IMG/VR virus record: IMGVR_UViG_3300029309_000059
Coordinates: 1 to 53,689 of that record
Reading direction: 5' to 3' (one strand)
From: a virus
Length of the DNA stretch: 53,689 nt
The notes beneath the pieces are model-generated. The model was given only the letters and a program-made list of their open reading frames with translations, was not told the DNA's origin and made no database searches. Position numbers and translations under genes: made by a program. This document shows positions 41,214-47,378 of this stretch, piece by piece. Within the stretch, counting starts at the first letter, position 1, and every line of letters starts with the position of its first letter.

Positions 41214-41287
41214 TGCATCTGCAGGGACTCGAACCCCAAACCTGCACATTAGAAGTGTGCTGCTCTATCCAGTTGAGCTACAGATGC
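41214..41287 (-). tRNA. tRNA-Arg(UCU)
   Basis: A 74-nt canonical cloverleaf. The acceptor is GCATCTG/CAGATGC (7 bp), the D-arm GCTC...GAGC with the AACTGGATA loop, and the anticodon stem GCACA/TGTGC with loop CTTCTAA, giving anticodon UCU. The variable loop is AGGTT, the T-arm TGGGG-TTCGAGT-CCCTG has two wobble pairs, and the discriminator is A. CCA is not encoded. It reads AGA and AGG and lies just upstream of the terminase gene. Confidence 0.95.
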
Positions 41288-41293
41288 GATGTA

Positions 41294-41449
41294 TTAATAC
41301 CCGCAGTCTTTGTCTCCATGAGGTCCCATAGGAAAATCGGGACCCTGTTGCTTGTGCTTTTGATATCTCTTGTTGTGTGCAGGAGATGTATATGGACTAC
41401 AGCTAGCCCCTAAAAAAGAAATTAAAAGTAAAATTGAAATGATTCTCAT
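41294..41449 (-). CDS. Small predicted lipoprotein (51 aa)
   Basis: A 51-residue frame with a lipoprotein signal: MRIISILLLISFLGASC with the lipobox LGASC at Cys17. The mature 35 residues are Pro/His/Lys-rich (KRYQKHKQQGPDFPMG). It lies between tRNA-Arg and the zincin-like gene, with its ATG overlapping that gene's TGA (ATGA). It could be a lysis or exclusion lipoprotein, or an o-spanin-like partner of a distant inner-membrane protein. Confidence 0.65.
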   Translation of the reverse strand: MRIISILLLISFLGASCSPYTSPAHNKRYQKHKQQGPDFPMGPHGDKDCGY

Positions 41450-42033
41450 CTATTTAAATTAGATCTAATAGCTCTTAAAAACAAATCTTTTTGCCTGTCG
41501 TCAAAATTACCTTGAGACATTGCACTAGCTAAAAGTCTAAGATTAGTATTGCTTTGGTCTCTTGGAATACTAATTAATGATTGCAATATATCATCAAAAT
41601 CTCCTCGAAAATCTAAACCCTCCGCCTCTGGAGACGTTACTGCCGATCTAACAATAGCTTCAAATTCAATAGGATTTTCAATCATATACTGAAGCGGGTT
41701 AAATCCTTCAGCATCTTTAAAAGCATCTGTATCCATTCTATTAGTTATACCTCTAATAGCTCTTCTAGTTTGCCTGTCTTGAACCCTAGGATTAAATCCT
41801 AAAAGATTTCTTAGTGGTCCAAACTGCTCAGAGTGAATCATCTCGTGTTCTAGAACAGAATCGTCTGCCCCAGGGAACATAACAACCTCGCCTGTATCTG
41901 GATTAAAAAAACCAGCAGGCATAGAGTCCCGTTCAGTCAACATCCTTAAAAGATCCTCTGTTCTAGCATCTCTAACTTGCGTCCTACCTCTTCTTCTACG
42001 AGCTCTTGCTTCTTTTCCAATAATAGGTCTCAT
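41446..42033 (-). CDS. Zincin-like putative metallopeptidase (HEMIH)
   Basis: A 195-residue protein with a basic N-terminus (EARARRRRGRTQ), then NPDTGEVVMFPG and VLEHEMIHSEQFG. HEMIH (residues 63-67) fits the HExxH zinc-peptidase motif. A downstream NPIEFEA (120-126) offers a Glu third ligand, as in several zincin families. The rest is helical. A late phage gene of this type could process virion proteins or act at lysis. Neither role is shown, and the gene is near terminase rather than between portal and capsid. ATGA overlaps link it to both neighbours. Confidence 0.5.
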   Translation of the reverse strand: MRPIIGKEARARRRRGRTQVRDARTEDLLRMLTERDSMPAGFFNPDTGEVVMFPGADDSVLEHEMIHSEQFGPLRNLLGFNPRVQDRQTRRAIRGITNRMDTDAFKDAEGFNPLQYMIENPIEFEAIVRSAVTSPEAEGLDFRGDFDDILQSLISIPRDQSNTNLRLLASAMSQGNFDDRQKDLFLRAIRSNLNR

Positions 42034-42257
42034 CGACTTCTTCTTCTTCTAGGTCTATTGTTAGCCCTGTTTATAGATTGAGGTTGTTGCTTAGTTGCAT
42101 CAGAAATACCCATATGGGCTTCATCGAGACCGTCGCCATTGCCATATGTGCCTTTGCGTCTGTTGATACGATTGAGTGCAGCCCTGTATCTTTTAGCCTT
42201 ACCGCCCTTACCGTATTTGGCATATTCTTTTTTGTAGTCTCTTTTCTTGACTCTCAT
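42030..42257 (-). CDS. Small basic protein with KYGKGGK segment
   Basis: A 75-residue, very basic protein. I chose the ATG at 42257 (MRVKKRDYKKEY) because upstream sequence is the tRNA-like element. It has KYGKGGKAKRYRAALNRINR and KGTYGNGDGLDEAHMG, a combination recurring in aquatic phages as I recall, and an Arg-rich end (NNRPRRRRSR). A TATATTTG box ends 4 nt before ATG. Probably a nucleic-acid-binding late protein. Confidence 0.6.
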   Translation of the reverse strand: MRVKKRDYKKEYAKYGKGGKAKRYRAALNRINRRKGTYGNGDGLDEAHMGISDATKQQPQSINRANNRPRRRRSR

Positions 42258-42261
42258 GATA

Positions 42262-42269
42262 CAAATATA
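42262..42269 (-). promoter_or_regulatory. TATATTTG box, 4 nt upstream of ATG
   Basis: TATATTTG then TATC then ATG on the - strand, located 6 nt after the discriminator base of the tRNA-like element. Predicts a leaderless message for the 75-residue gene. Confidence 0.6.
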
Positions 42270-42275
42270 AGAAAG

Positions 42276-42352
42276 TCCGCGAGGTGGGACTTGAACCCAC
42301 ATGTCACCAGTTACCCTTTCTACAAGGTATAAGCTTGAGGGGATACTCGCGA
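42276..42352 (-). tRNA. tRNA-like element with atypical D and anticodon region
   Basis: A 77-nt element. The acceptor halves TCGCGAG and CTCGCGG pair (one U-G), and the T-arm GTGGG-TTCAAGT-CCCAC is perfect, followed by A as discriminator. The 45 nt between them do not form a normal D-arm: no GG in a D-loop. The only clear hairpin is TACCTT/AAGGGTA around GTAGAA, so the anticodon cannot be assigned with confidence (GUA is a candidate). It directly follows the stop codon of the HNH gene. It could be a degenerate tRNA, an unusual functional tRNA or a tRNA mimic. Confidence 0.45.
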
Positions 42353-42709
42353 TTAAGAATTTCTTCTTTGATGTGTCTTTTTTCTGTGACAATTGGCACA
42401 TCGAACATCACACTTACGTATCTCTGCTTTGATTGAATTTATAGAGAATGGTCTATGAACCATATCTGCTATGTTCTTCACCTTGACACCACATACGTGA
42501 TCAAAATCAAGTACAACGGGGTTTAATTCCCCGCAATCTACACACCCCAGCATTTTCTTTACTCTATTAACAAAGCTTCTATTCCACTTTCTTTGTGCAG
42601 ACTTAGACTTTTTAGCTTTTTGTTTATAGTAGTCCTTGTTTTTAGAGTAATGTTTTTTTTGATATGCCTTGTTATAAGCTCTACGTGATTCAAGGTCTTT
42701 TATAGGCAT
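42353..42709 (-). CDS. HNH endonuclease
   Basis: A 118-residue protein. The N-terminal 50 residues are strongly basic (KAYQKKHYSKNKDYYKQKAKK). The nuclease module has Cys56 and Cys59 (CVDC), LDFDHV with His71, and DVRCANCHRKKTHQ with Cys104, Cys107 and His108, a zinc-stabilised HNH fold. It may be a free-standing homing endonuclease. Its stop codon abuts the 5' end of the tRNA-like element, and its start overlaps the stop of the 47-residue gene by 1 bp. Confidence 0.8.
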   Translation of the reverse strand: MPIKDLESRRAYNKAYQKKHYSKNKDYYKQKAKKSKSAQRKWNRSFVNRVKKMLGCVDCGELNPVVLDFDHVCGVKVKNIADMVHRPFSINSIKAEIRKCDVRCANCHRKKTHQRRNS

Positions 42710-42852
42710 CAGTCCTCAGTATCATCAATATCGGACTCTTGCCAAAATTTATAATTATTCCTACTGTATTGCCAAACTATCTCTTTCCAGTCATTTAGAG
42801 AATCTTTCAGCGAAACCTCCGCTGTAGTCTTTTGCTTCTTTGATTGATCCAT
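42709..42852 (-). CDS. Hypothetical microprotein (47 aa)
   Basis: A 47-residue frame beginning MDQSKKQKTTAEVSL and ending DIDDTED, with a Trp/Tyr-rich middle (DWKEIVWQYSRNNYKFWQ). It starts 62 bp inside the preceding gene and its stop overlaps the HNH start (TGATG). No motif is recognised. The long overlap makes the exact start less certain, but no other in-frame ATG exists. Confidence 0.45.
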   Translation of the reverse strand: MDQSKKQKTTAEVSLKDSLNDWKEIVWQYSRNNYKFWQESDIDDTED

Positions 42853-43081
42853 TTGTCGTAAGGTCTTTGATCATCTGTTCTAACCGTTGTCTTTCAACGA
42901 TAAGTTCTTTGCAGTCTGTGGCAGTCTGTTTGATAGACTGTAGTTCAGCTTTCCTTGCGCTTCCATTGATCTCTGGGTCAACAGGTTTCTTGATCTCGTC
43001 AATCATATTGTTTATAGCAATCTCCATTGACGACATCAAACGCTTAGCAGCTTCTATAGTTGTAAACTTCTTACCCGACAA
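42791..43081 (-). CDS. Hypothetical coiled-coil protein
   Basis: A 96-residue helical protein (SSMEIAINNMIDEIKKP, then CKELIVERQRLEQMIKDL). The longest reading begins at a TTG (43081) that overlaps the upstream stop by 11 bp. The first ATG is 15 codons further in (43036), so the start is uncertain. Coiled-coil character fits an oligomerising protein. No small-terminase HTH is visible. Confidence 0.5.
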   Translation of the reverse strand: MSGKKFTTIEAAKRLMSSMEIAINNMIDEIKKPVDPEINGSARKAELQSIKQTATDCKELIVERQRLEQMIKDLTTNGSIKEAKDYSGGFAERFSK

Positions 43082-43322
43082 AACTCATAAAAATAGGTGT
43101 TTTCTCTCCAACATAAGATCCAACAATATTAAAATCTGCATGCTCTACAGCATCTTCGTAGTCCATACCCTCCTCTACAAGTATCTCTATTATTCTATCT
43201 ATATCGTACACAGCAACTACGTTCGCACCGTATGTGCACCCAACAAGTGCGTCATCAAATCCATCAGCAGTAAGGCATTCTTCTTCTGCGAGCACCTCCA
43301 TCAAGTCTTCTTTGTCAATCAT
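43071..43322 (-). CDS. Conserved phage protein, unknown function
   Basis: An 83-residue acidic protein. The order GFDDALVGCTYG, AVYDIDRIIEILVEEGM, YEDAVEHADFNIVGSYVGEKTPIF is a recurring small phage protein in marine and soil phages. The function is unknown. It overlaps the GroES-like gene by 4 bp at its start. Confidence 0.6.
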   Translation of the reverse strand: MIDKEDLMEVLAEEECLTADGFDDALVGCTYGANVVAVYDIDRIIEILVEEGMDYEDAVEHADFNIVGSYVGEKTPIFMSFVG

Positions 43323-43906
43323 TTTTCTACGTATAAAAGATCTTCGGTTCTAGTTCTATAATATTCCTTGCCATCTATCTTAATACGATAGTCTCGATTT
43401 TGCTTGAAACCAACAACATCCCCAGCTTTCAATCCAAGATCTTCAACCCAAGGAGCCGTAAAAGCGATACGACCCTTTGTTGGTAAGCTCTTTTTAAGTT
43501 CGATAACTTCGATAACATCAGATTTTGTTTTTAATTCATCTTGAACTACAGGCTCAAGAAGAGCCCAACCAGCAAGAGGATGTATGTGTCCACTTTTTGA
43601 ACTCTTATATCCAATGGCTTGATTGTTTATAGTGTGGTTAGGATCGTATCTAACCAGATAATGGTTTTCATGTCCAGTTAATGCTTGGCCCTCATTAAGC
43701 ACAACGAGATGATGAAAATATAAGGTGTCTCCAGACTCTACTCCTGTGTTGTGTTTAAGAGGTGCAGATACTACTGGCCCCTCAGTTACTCTATGTTCAA
43801 ACTCATTAAAGCTAGTATTTACATAAAGCTCAAGACCACCTTCGGTAGTCATAGTGTCGTTAAGCTGTTTTTCTAGCTCTACAACAAACAGATCAAGTGT
43901 TTTCAT
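43319..43906 (-). CDS. GroES-like co-chaperonin, two-barrel form
   Basis: A 195-residue protein. The C-terminal ~60 residues (GRIAFTAPWVEDLGLKAGDVVGFKQN, then YRIKIDGKEYYRTRTEDLLYVE) match the end of GroES: a GDxVxF strand, then the K(V/I)DGxEYxxxRxxDIL(A/Y)V strand. The N-terminal half (GPVVSAPLKHNTGVESGDTLYF) has a similar G.V.A......V..GD.VYF pattern, so the protein may contain two GroES-like barrels or one split by an insert. Like T4 gp31, it may act with host GroEL to fold capsid subunits. This is inferred from family resemblance. Confidence 0.65.
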   Translation of the reverse strand: MKTLDLFVVELEKQLNDTMTTEGGLELYVNTSFNEFEHRVTEGPVVSAPLKHNTGVESGDTLYFHHLVVLNEGQALTGHENHYLVRYDPNHTINNQAIGYKSSKSGHIHPLAGWALLEPVVQDELKTKSDVIEVIELKKSLPTKGRIAFTAPWVEDLGLKAGDVVGFKQNRDYRIKIDGKEYYRTRTEDLLYVEK

Positions 43907-44045
43907 TTTTGTACGGGAACATTGTATTTAATTTTTCTTTTCGTTTTTTACATCCGCAATCCTTAGATACGGATTCAACAACTTTCTTGAGCCCCGTGGC
44001 TCTAGTAATTTTTTCAATTGAATCTCCTAAACCCTTACTTTTCAT
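43893..44045 (-). CDS. Small Cys-containing phage protein (50 aa)
   Basis: A 50-residue frame: KGLGDSIEKITRATGLKKVV, then DCGCKKRKEKLNTMFPYK. The pattern GLGD.(I/V)EKIT(R/K)ATG(L/I)KKVV...CGC.KRKEKLN..FP is a recurring phage microprotein. It overlaps the GroES-like start by 14 bp and the next gene's stop by 1 bp. The CGC pair could bind metal. The function is unknown. Confidence 0.65.
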   Translation of the reverse strand: MKSKGLGDSIEKITRATGLKKVVESVSKDCGCKKRKEKLNTMFPYKNENT

Positions 44046-44281
44046 CAAAAGTCAAGATCAAATTCTAATATACATGGCATATCCTCTATGCTCTTCCACA
44101 AAACTTGCCCGTCTGATTTTTGGATGTATACTAGATATCTAGTTTTACCGTGATTATATAGATGCCTATCATCTAAAACTATAGCCGAGACTCTTCCGTC
44201 TCCTGCTCGCATACCGATATAGTATGCCATAGCATCTTTGGGATCTCTCCCAATAATAATCTTCCTAATAAGACCGTCCAT
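44045..44281 (-). CDS. Conserved small phage protein
   Basis: A 78-residue alpha/beta protein: LIRKIIIGRDPKDAMAYYIG, then TRYLVYIQKSDGQVLWKSIEDMP and the acidic end ILEFDLDF. The RKIIIG...D.M.Y.(V/I)G...LWK.I...P pattern recurs in aquatic phages. It lies in the run of small late-region genes. The function is unknown. Confidence 0.6.
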   Translation of the reverse strand: MDGLIRKIIIGRDPKDAMAYYIGMRAGDGRVSAIVLDDRHLYNHGKTRYLVYIQKSDGQVLWKSIEDMPCILEFDLDF

Positions 44282-44286
44282 TTTAA

Positions 44287-44598
44287 TTAATTAAGAGAAA
44301 TACCTAGACCATCTAACAGTCCGTCGATGTCAAGGTCGTCATCTGAATCTGGTTCAATATACGACTCTTTCATAAAATCTAATATAATCTCTAGCTCAGT
44401 ATTAGTTCTCATGTCATACTGAAAGAAAGCTTTCATAGTGCTATTCTCTTCGTCAAGAGGATGAAATACTCCCAAGACAAAGGCAGATACAACCCTGTCT
44501 TGCATGTCATACCTATTGACTATTTCGTTCACTGCCGAAGTCAATGCTTGTATTTCATACCAAAACCCTTCCTCTGCTATATCTTCGTATTCACTCAT
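44287..44598 (-). CDS. Hypothetical acidic protein
   Basis: A 103-residue acidic protein with YEIQALTSAVNEIVNRYDMQDR and the tail DSDDDLDIDGLLDGL. No motif is recognised. It is the first - strand gene facing away from the lone + gene at 44612, leaving a 13-bp divergent gap, too short for two separate conventional promoters. Confidence 0.55.
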   Translation of the reverse strand: MSEYEDIAEEGFWYEIQALTSAVNEIVNRYDMQDRVVSAFVLGVFHPLDEENSTMKAFFQYDMRTNTELEIILDFMKESYIEPDSDDDLDIDGLLDGLGISLN

Positions 44599-44611
44599 AC
44601 CTCTTAATTAA

Positions 44612-45040
44612 ATGCCAAGAAAATCAGTATCTAAAAAAAAGCTATTTAGAGACTTTTCGAAGCTCAATCAAAGATACGTAAAAAACAACTACCTCAAGGA
44701 TCTGAGAAACAACACGGTAAGTTTCTGCGAGAGTAACGACATCTTTGAGAAAGAACTTATGTTTATGCTATGGGCATATGATCTAGAGTTCTGGACTTTA
44801 GATTACGCAGCAAAAGAATATGGATACTATTCACCTAAGAAGATGGGCGAACGTATTGTATATGAACTAGTTAAGCAAGATTACATATACAAACACTTTG
44901 ATAAAATGACACCTTCACAAACGAGGGAGGATCATCTATTCAGAGATGAAACAAAATATAACTACAGGGTGAGGTATGCTCTCACTCAGAAAGCCCGTCT
45001 TCTAGTGCAGAGGTTTTACTCGATGTTTCAGCGTCCTTGA
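44612..45040 (+). CDS. Putative winged-helix protein, lone + gene in the late arm
   Basis: A 142-residue, basic protein with a predominantly helical body: ELMFMLWAYDLEFWTLDYAA, then KKMGERIVYELVKQDYIYKHFDK and the C-terminal NYRVRYALTQKARLLVQRFY. The arrangement (helix, turn, helix, wing-like RDETKYNYRVRYALT) resembles MarR-type winged-helix regulators. It is transcribed against all its neighbours, as regulator genes often are. Its last 13 bp overlap the convergent 43-residue gene. A DNA-binding regulatory role is inferred. Confidence 0.5.
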   Translation: MPRKSVSKKKLFRDFSKLNQRYVKNNYLKDLRNNTVSFCESNDIFEKELMFMLWAYDLEFWTLDYAAKEYGYYSPKKMGERIVYELVKQDYIYKHFDKMTPSQTREDHLFRDETKYNYRVRYALTQKARLLVQRFYSMFQRP

Positions 45041-45159
45041 CCTCTGTATGACTTTTTATACTTTTTAGAAGCTTTGTGGTTGGAGGTCTTTGATTTTGCA
45101 TGAACTCCAGGGCGCTTCGTGTTAGGGGGAGGTGCATACGTGTTTACTTGTTTAGCCAT
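45028..45159 (-). CDS. Small basic phage protein (43 aa)
   Basis: A 43-residue frame: MAKQVNTYAPPPNTKRPGVH, then AKSKTSNHKASKKYKKSYRG. It is Lys/Pro-rich and the PPP..KRPGVHAK(S/T)KTS.HKASK.YKK.YRGQG pattern is a recurring aquatic-phage microprotein, as I recall. It overlaps the end of the + strand gene by 13 bp. Probably nucleic-acid-binding or structural. Confidence 0.65.
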   Translation of the reverse strand: MAKQVNTYAPPPNTKRPGVHAKSKTSNHKASKKYKKSYRGQGR

Positions 45160-45184
45160 ATTAATCTTTGATTCAACTTAATTG

Positions 45185-45904
45185 TCAATCCTTGAAGCTC
45201 TTGTACTTGTTTCCTTTCCCCTTGATGATGTGGACAGGAAGAGCCGTATTGTAGATCGCAATATCTAAAATCTCACCATTTAATCCGAGCGTTCCGTCGC
45301 TTTTTCCCAAAACGTGATCAATCGGGAGAGCAACGCTGACACCATTAGAATTTACAGCAGCAACATCTGCAATCTTGTTGCCATCTATATTGTAAATATT
45401 AGCCTCAAGTATACCTGTTCCGTCCACTACAATGGCAATCATCTCTACATCTGATCCAAAAGTGTAAGACGTCGTGCTGTTGGCGGTTGAGTTTATGGGG
45501 TAATCTCTTTCTGCAGCGGAACCCTTGGTTCCGTCGGCTTTATATATAACATCTGCACCTCCAGCCTTGATACCCCAGTGTGCATCGTTTGACGTCCCGC
45601 TAACCAACCACGTATCATTAGTGTAGTCACCATTGGTCCATGCACAAATTATTGTATATGTGCTGTTTGCAGCTAACGTTTCTGTCGAGGCAAGGCTCAT
45701 GACGTTCGATCCGTCGCAGGCAAAACTAGCCAAAGCGGGGCTGATAGTAGAGTGGGCATTACCTATTGATTTAGCTGTAGGCTTTTTTGAAGTAGTAGCT
45801 TGAGTAAAGTTGTTTGTGTTGTCACCCTTGCTGGGCTTTGATGCAACTTTCGCTCCGTTTGTTTCGGCGTGCGCGACAAATCCTAATTTTATTCTTCTTG
45901 CCAT
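45185..45904 (-). CDS. Virion surface-like protein with LamG/ConA-type domain
   Basis: A 239-residue beta-rich protein: NSTYTIICAWTNG, WGIKAGGADVIY, VEMIAIVVDGTG, then EILDIAIYNTALP. The order and the end (GEI.DIAIYN..L) resemble concanavalin-type LamG domains used by phage fibres to bind surface glycans. It precedes a 174-residue protein with similar composition, 2 bp away. Predicted appendage or tail-fibre component. Confidence 0.5.
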   Translation of the reverse strand: MARRIKLGFVAHAETNGAKVASKPSKGDNTNNFTQATTSKKPTAKSIGNAHSTISPALASFACDGSNVMSLASTETLAANSTYTIICAWTNGDYTNDTWLVSGTSNDAHWGIKAGGADVIYKADGTKGSAAERDYPINSTANSTTSYTFGSDVEMIAIVVDGTGILEANIYNIDGNKIADVAAVNSNGVSVALPIDHVLGKSDGTLGLNGEILDIAIYNTALPVHIIKGKGNKYKSFKD

Positions 45905-45906
45905 GA

Positions 45907-46431
45907 TTATGCTGTGTCTAGAGAAACAAAGGAGCCGAATTGATTTACGACGGCTGTGGTGTATCCTGGAGCGGTAAAAGTAATTGAGACTGTGTAGTTG
46001 CTTGAATCCACGGAGTTGTCCGTTATGTCGGTGACATCACCAAAAGTAGTAAGGTCTACCAAGGCGGAGCCTTCAGAAAGGAACTCAGCAGGGTTAAAGT
46101 TTGATTGATCTTGATCACTTAGATACACTATTGGATTTGAGCCAGGACCTTTGTATCCAAAAAGAGCCCCTGTCGTTGACGCACCAGTCACTGGGTTGTT
46201 CGAAGAGTCCAACCTGGTTATGGTGGTGGTGAAGGTTCCAGAAAGTTTGTCGCCTAATGAAACCCCATCAAAATTCGTTGCAGCACGGATGGCGGAATCC
46301 GTAAACGCAAGAGCAAAAAGAACGTTTTCATCATCAGGTTCATCAGAGACAATCAGGCCAGTGAAGATGCCTAATTGAGTTATTCCTTCAATATAATTTG
46401 AGACAGTCAGTGTATTTCCTAATCCTAACAT
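45907..46431 (-). CDS. Hypothetical virion-associated protein
   Basis: A 174-residue, Thr/Asp/Ser-rich protein with alternating strands (FTTTITRLDSSNNPVTG, then YTVSITFTAPGYTTAVV). No motif is recognised. Together with its neighbours it looks like an adhesin-like or fibre component. It is separated from the M15 peptidase gene by 1 bp. Confidence 0.45.
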   Translation of the reverse strand: MLGLGNTLTVSNYIEGITQLGIFTGLIVSDEPDDENVLFALAFTDSAIRAATNFDGVSLGDKLSGTFTTTITRLDSSNNPVTGASTTGALFGYKGPGSNPIVYLSDQDQSNFNPAEFLSEGSALVDLTTFGDVTDITDNSVDSSNYTVSITFTAPGYTTAVVNQFGSFVSLDTA

Positions 46432-46432
46432 A

Positions 46433-46915
46433 TCAAAGTGATTTACCGAATATTACTTCGTAGTAAGTCTTGCCCTTACTATCTCTGCAAGCTTTGAGAC
46501 ACCTTTTACGATTAACGCCATCGTGAACGTAAGAAACGTGCACCCAATCAGGATTGTCCTCATCACCAAACTCCCAAACCATCTGATCGAACTCAAGATT
46601 CTCGCGAATGTATTGGAATATCTCAGCGTTTGTACAACCTCCGAAAACGTCTGCGTCAAGGTCGAGTGCTCTTCCTTCCATATGCTGACTACGGCGCGAG
46701 CCCCCGATAGCACGGTTGAGCTCAGGTCCACGATAGCCTGACGACACGTATATAGGACACCCGAAATGATCCCTAACAGGTTGAAATACATGTCTTGCAA
46801 TTGCTTTAAGGTTTTCTTCAATCCATTCATCATCAGGTGTATTATCTATACCTAGACGTTTAGCTGTTGTGCTTTTTGTTGCCTCGGCAAGTGATAGATT
46901 TTTTGACAGCTTCAT
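46433..46915 (-). CDS. M15-type peptidase, probable endolysin
   Basis: A 160-residue protein starting at the ATG at 46915 (MKLSKNLSLAEAT). It carries the peptidase M15_3 pattern: VSSGYRGPELNRAIGG, then SQHMEGRALDLD (His78, Asp85) and PDWVHVSY (His126), which bind zinc. Such enzymes cleave peptides in peptidoglycan and serve as phage endolysins or virion peptidoglycan hydrolases. It has no signal peptide, fitting a holin-dependent endolysin. It sits with surface proteins, not next to the holin, so a virion role is also possible. Confidence 0.8.
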   Translation of the reverse strand: MKLSKNLSLAEATKSTTAKRLGIDNTPDDEWIEENLKAIARHVFQPVRDHFGCPIYVSSGYRGPELNRAIGGSRRSQHMEGRALDLDADVFGGCTNAEIFQYIRENLEFDQMVWEFGDEDNPDWVHVSYVHDGVNRKRCLKACRDSKGKTYYEVIFGKSL

Positions 46916-46925
46916 ATGATATATA

Positions 46926-47351
46926 TTAAGCAGCTGCAAATACTTCTACATCACATGTTGCTGTATCAGCCTGCACTGCTATAGAATCTATGTTTGCCAA
47001 ACTAACAGACGCCCCGCCTGCTGCATTTGCATCCATAGATTGATTATTTAAGATAAAGCTGTCACCAGCTTCAAGCTTTACGAAATACTCTTCGTTGTTA
47101 CCTCTAATTCTTAAAGTAACGAAGTTTCCACTGTCAAGGTTAGTCAACCTTAGGTAATTTAAAGTAGCATCTTTTATTGTGCCAGCCGCTACAGCAGAGT
47201 CGAAAAGCAACACGGTCTGTTCTGCAGAGTGAAGGCAGCTCACAATCCTGTGGTCAATCTGAGTTACTGATTCTGTGTGAGTGTTTGTAGATCCACGAGA
47301 AGCACCGTTAAGTGTTACTGCCTCTGTTATAGTTACCGTAAGTGTTGCCAT
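46926..47351 (-). CDS. Beta-rich virion protein, distant relative of the 33-34.6 kb family
   Basis: A 141-residue protein starting MATLTVTITEAVTLNGAS, with LNYLRLTNLDSGNFVTLRIRG, FVKLEAGDSFIL and the C-terminal strand CDVEVFAAA. Start, length and strand order match the four tandem paralogues around 33-34.6 kb, although identity is low. A TATATTTG box ends 4 nt before ATG. Confidence 0.55.
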   Translation of the reverse strand: MATLTVTITEAVTLNGASRGSTNTHTESVTQIDHRIVSCLHSAEQTVLLFDSAVAAGTIKDATLNYLRLTNLDSGNFVTLRIRGNNEEYFVKLEAGDSFILNNQSMDANAAGGASVSLANIDSIAVQADTATCDVEVFAAA

Positions 47352-47355
47352 AAGG

Positions 47356-47363
47356 CAAATATA
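47356..47363 (-). promoter_or_regulatory. TATATTTG box, 4 nt upstream of ATG
   Basis: TATATTTG then CCTT then ATG on the - strand. No -33 TTG is present at the usual spacing. Predicts a leaderless message for the 141-residue gene. Confidence 0.6.
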
Positions 47364-47378
47364 CTTACTTATTTTTAA

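Noticed and set aside
43071-43081. ATG-based start for the 96-residue coiled-coil gene overlapping the upstream stop
   Set aside because: The ATG in that position belongs to the end of the 83-residue frame; the long reading uses TTG, so I left the start as uncertain.
42840-43361. 173-residue + strand frame
   Set aside because: Spans the opposite strand of two overlapping supported genes and is Cys/Ile/Phe-rich; no motif.
46453-46833. 126-residue - strand frame inside the M15 peptidase gene
   Set aside because: Alternative frame of a gene whose catalytic motifs are clear.
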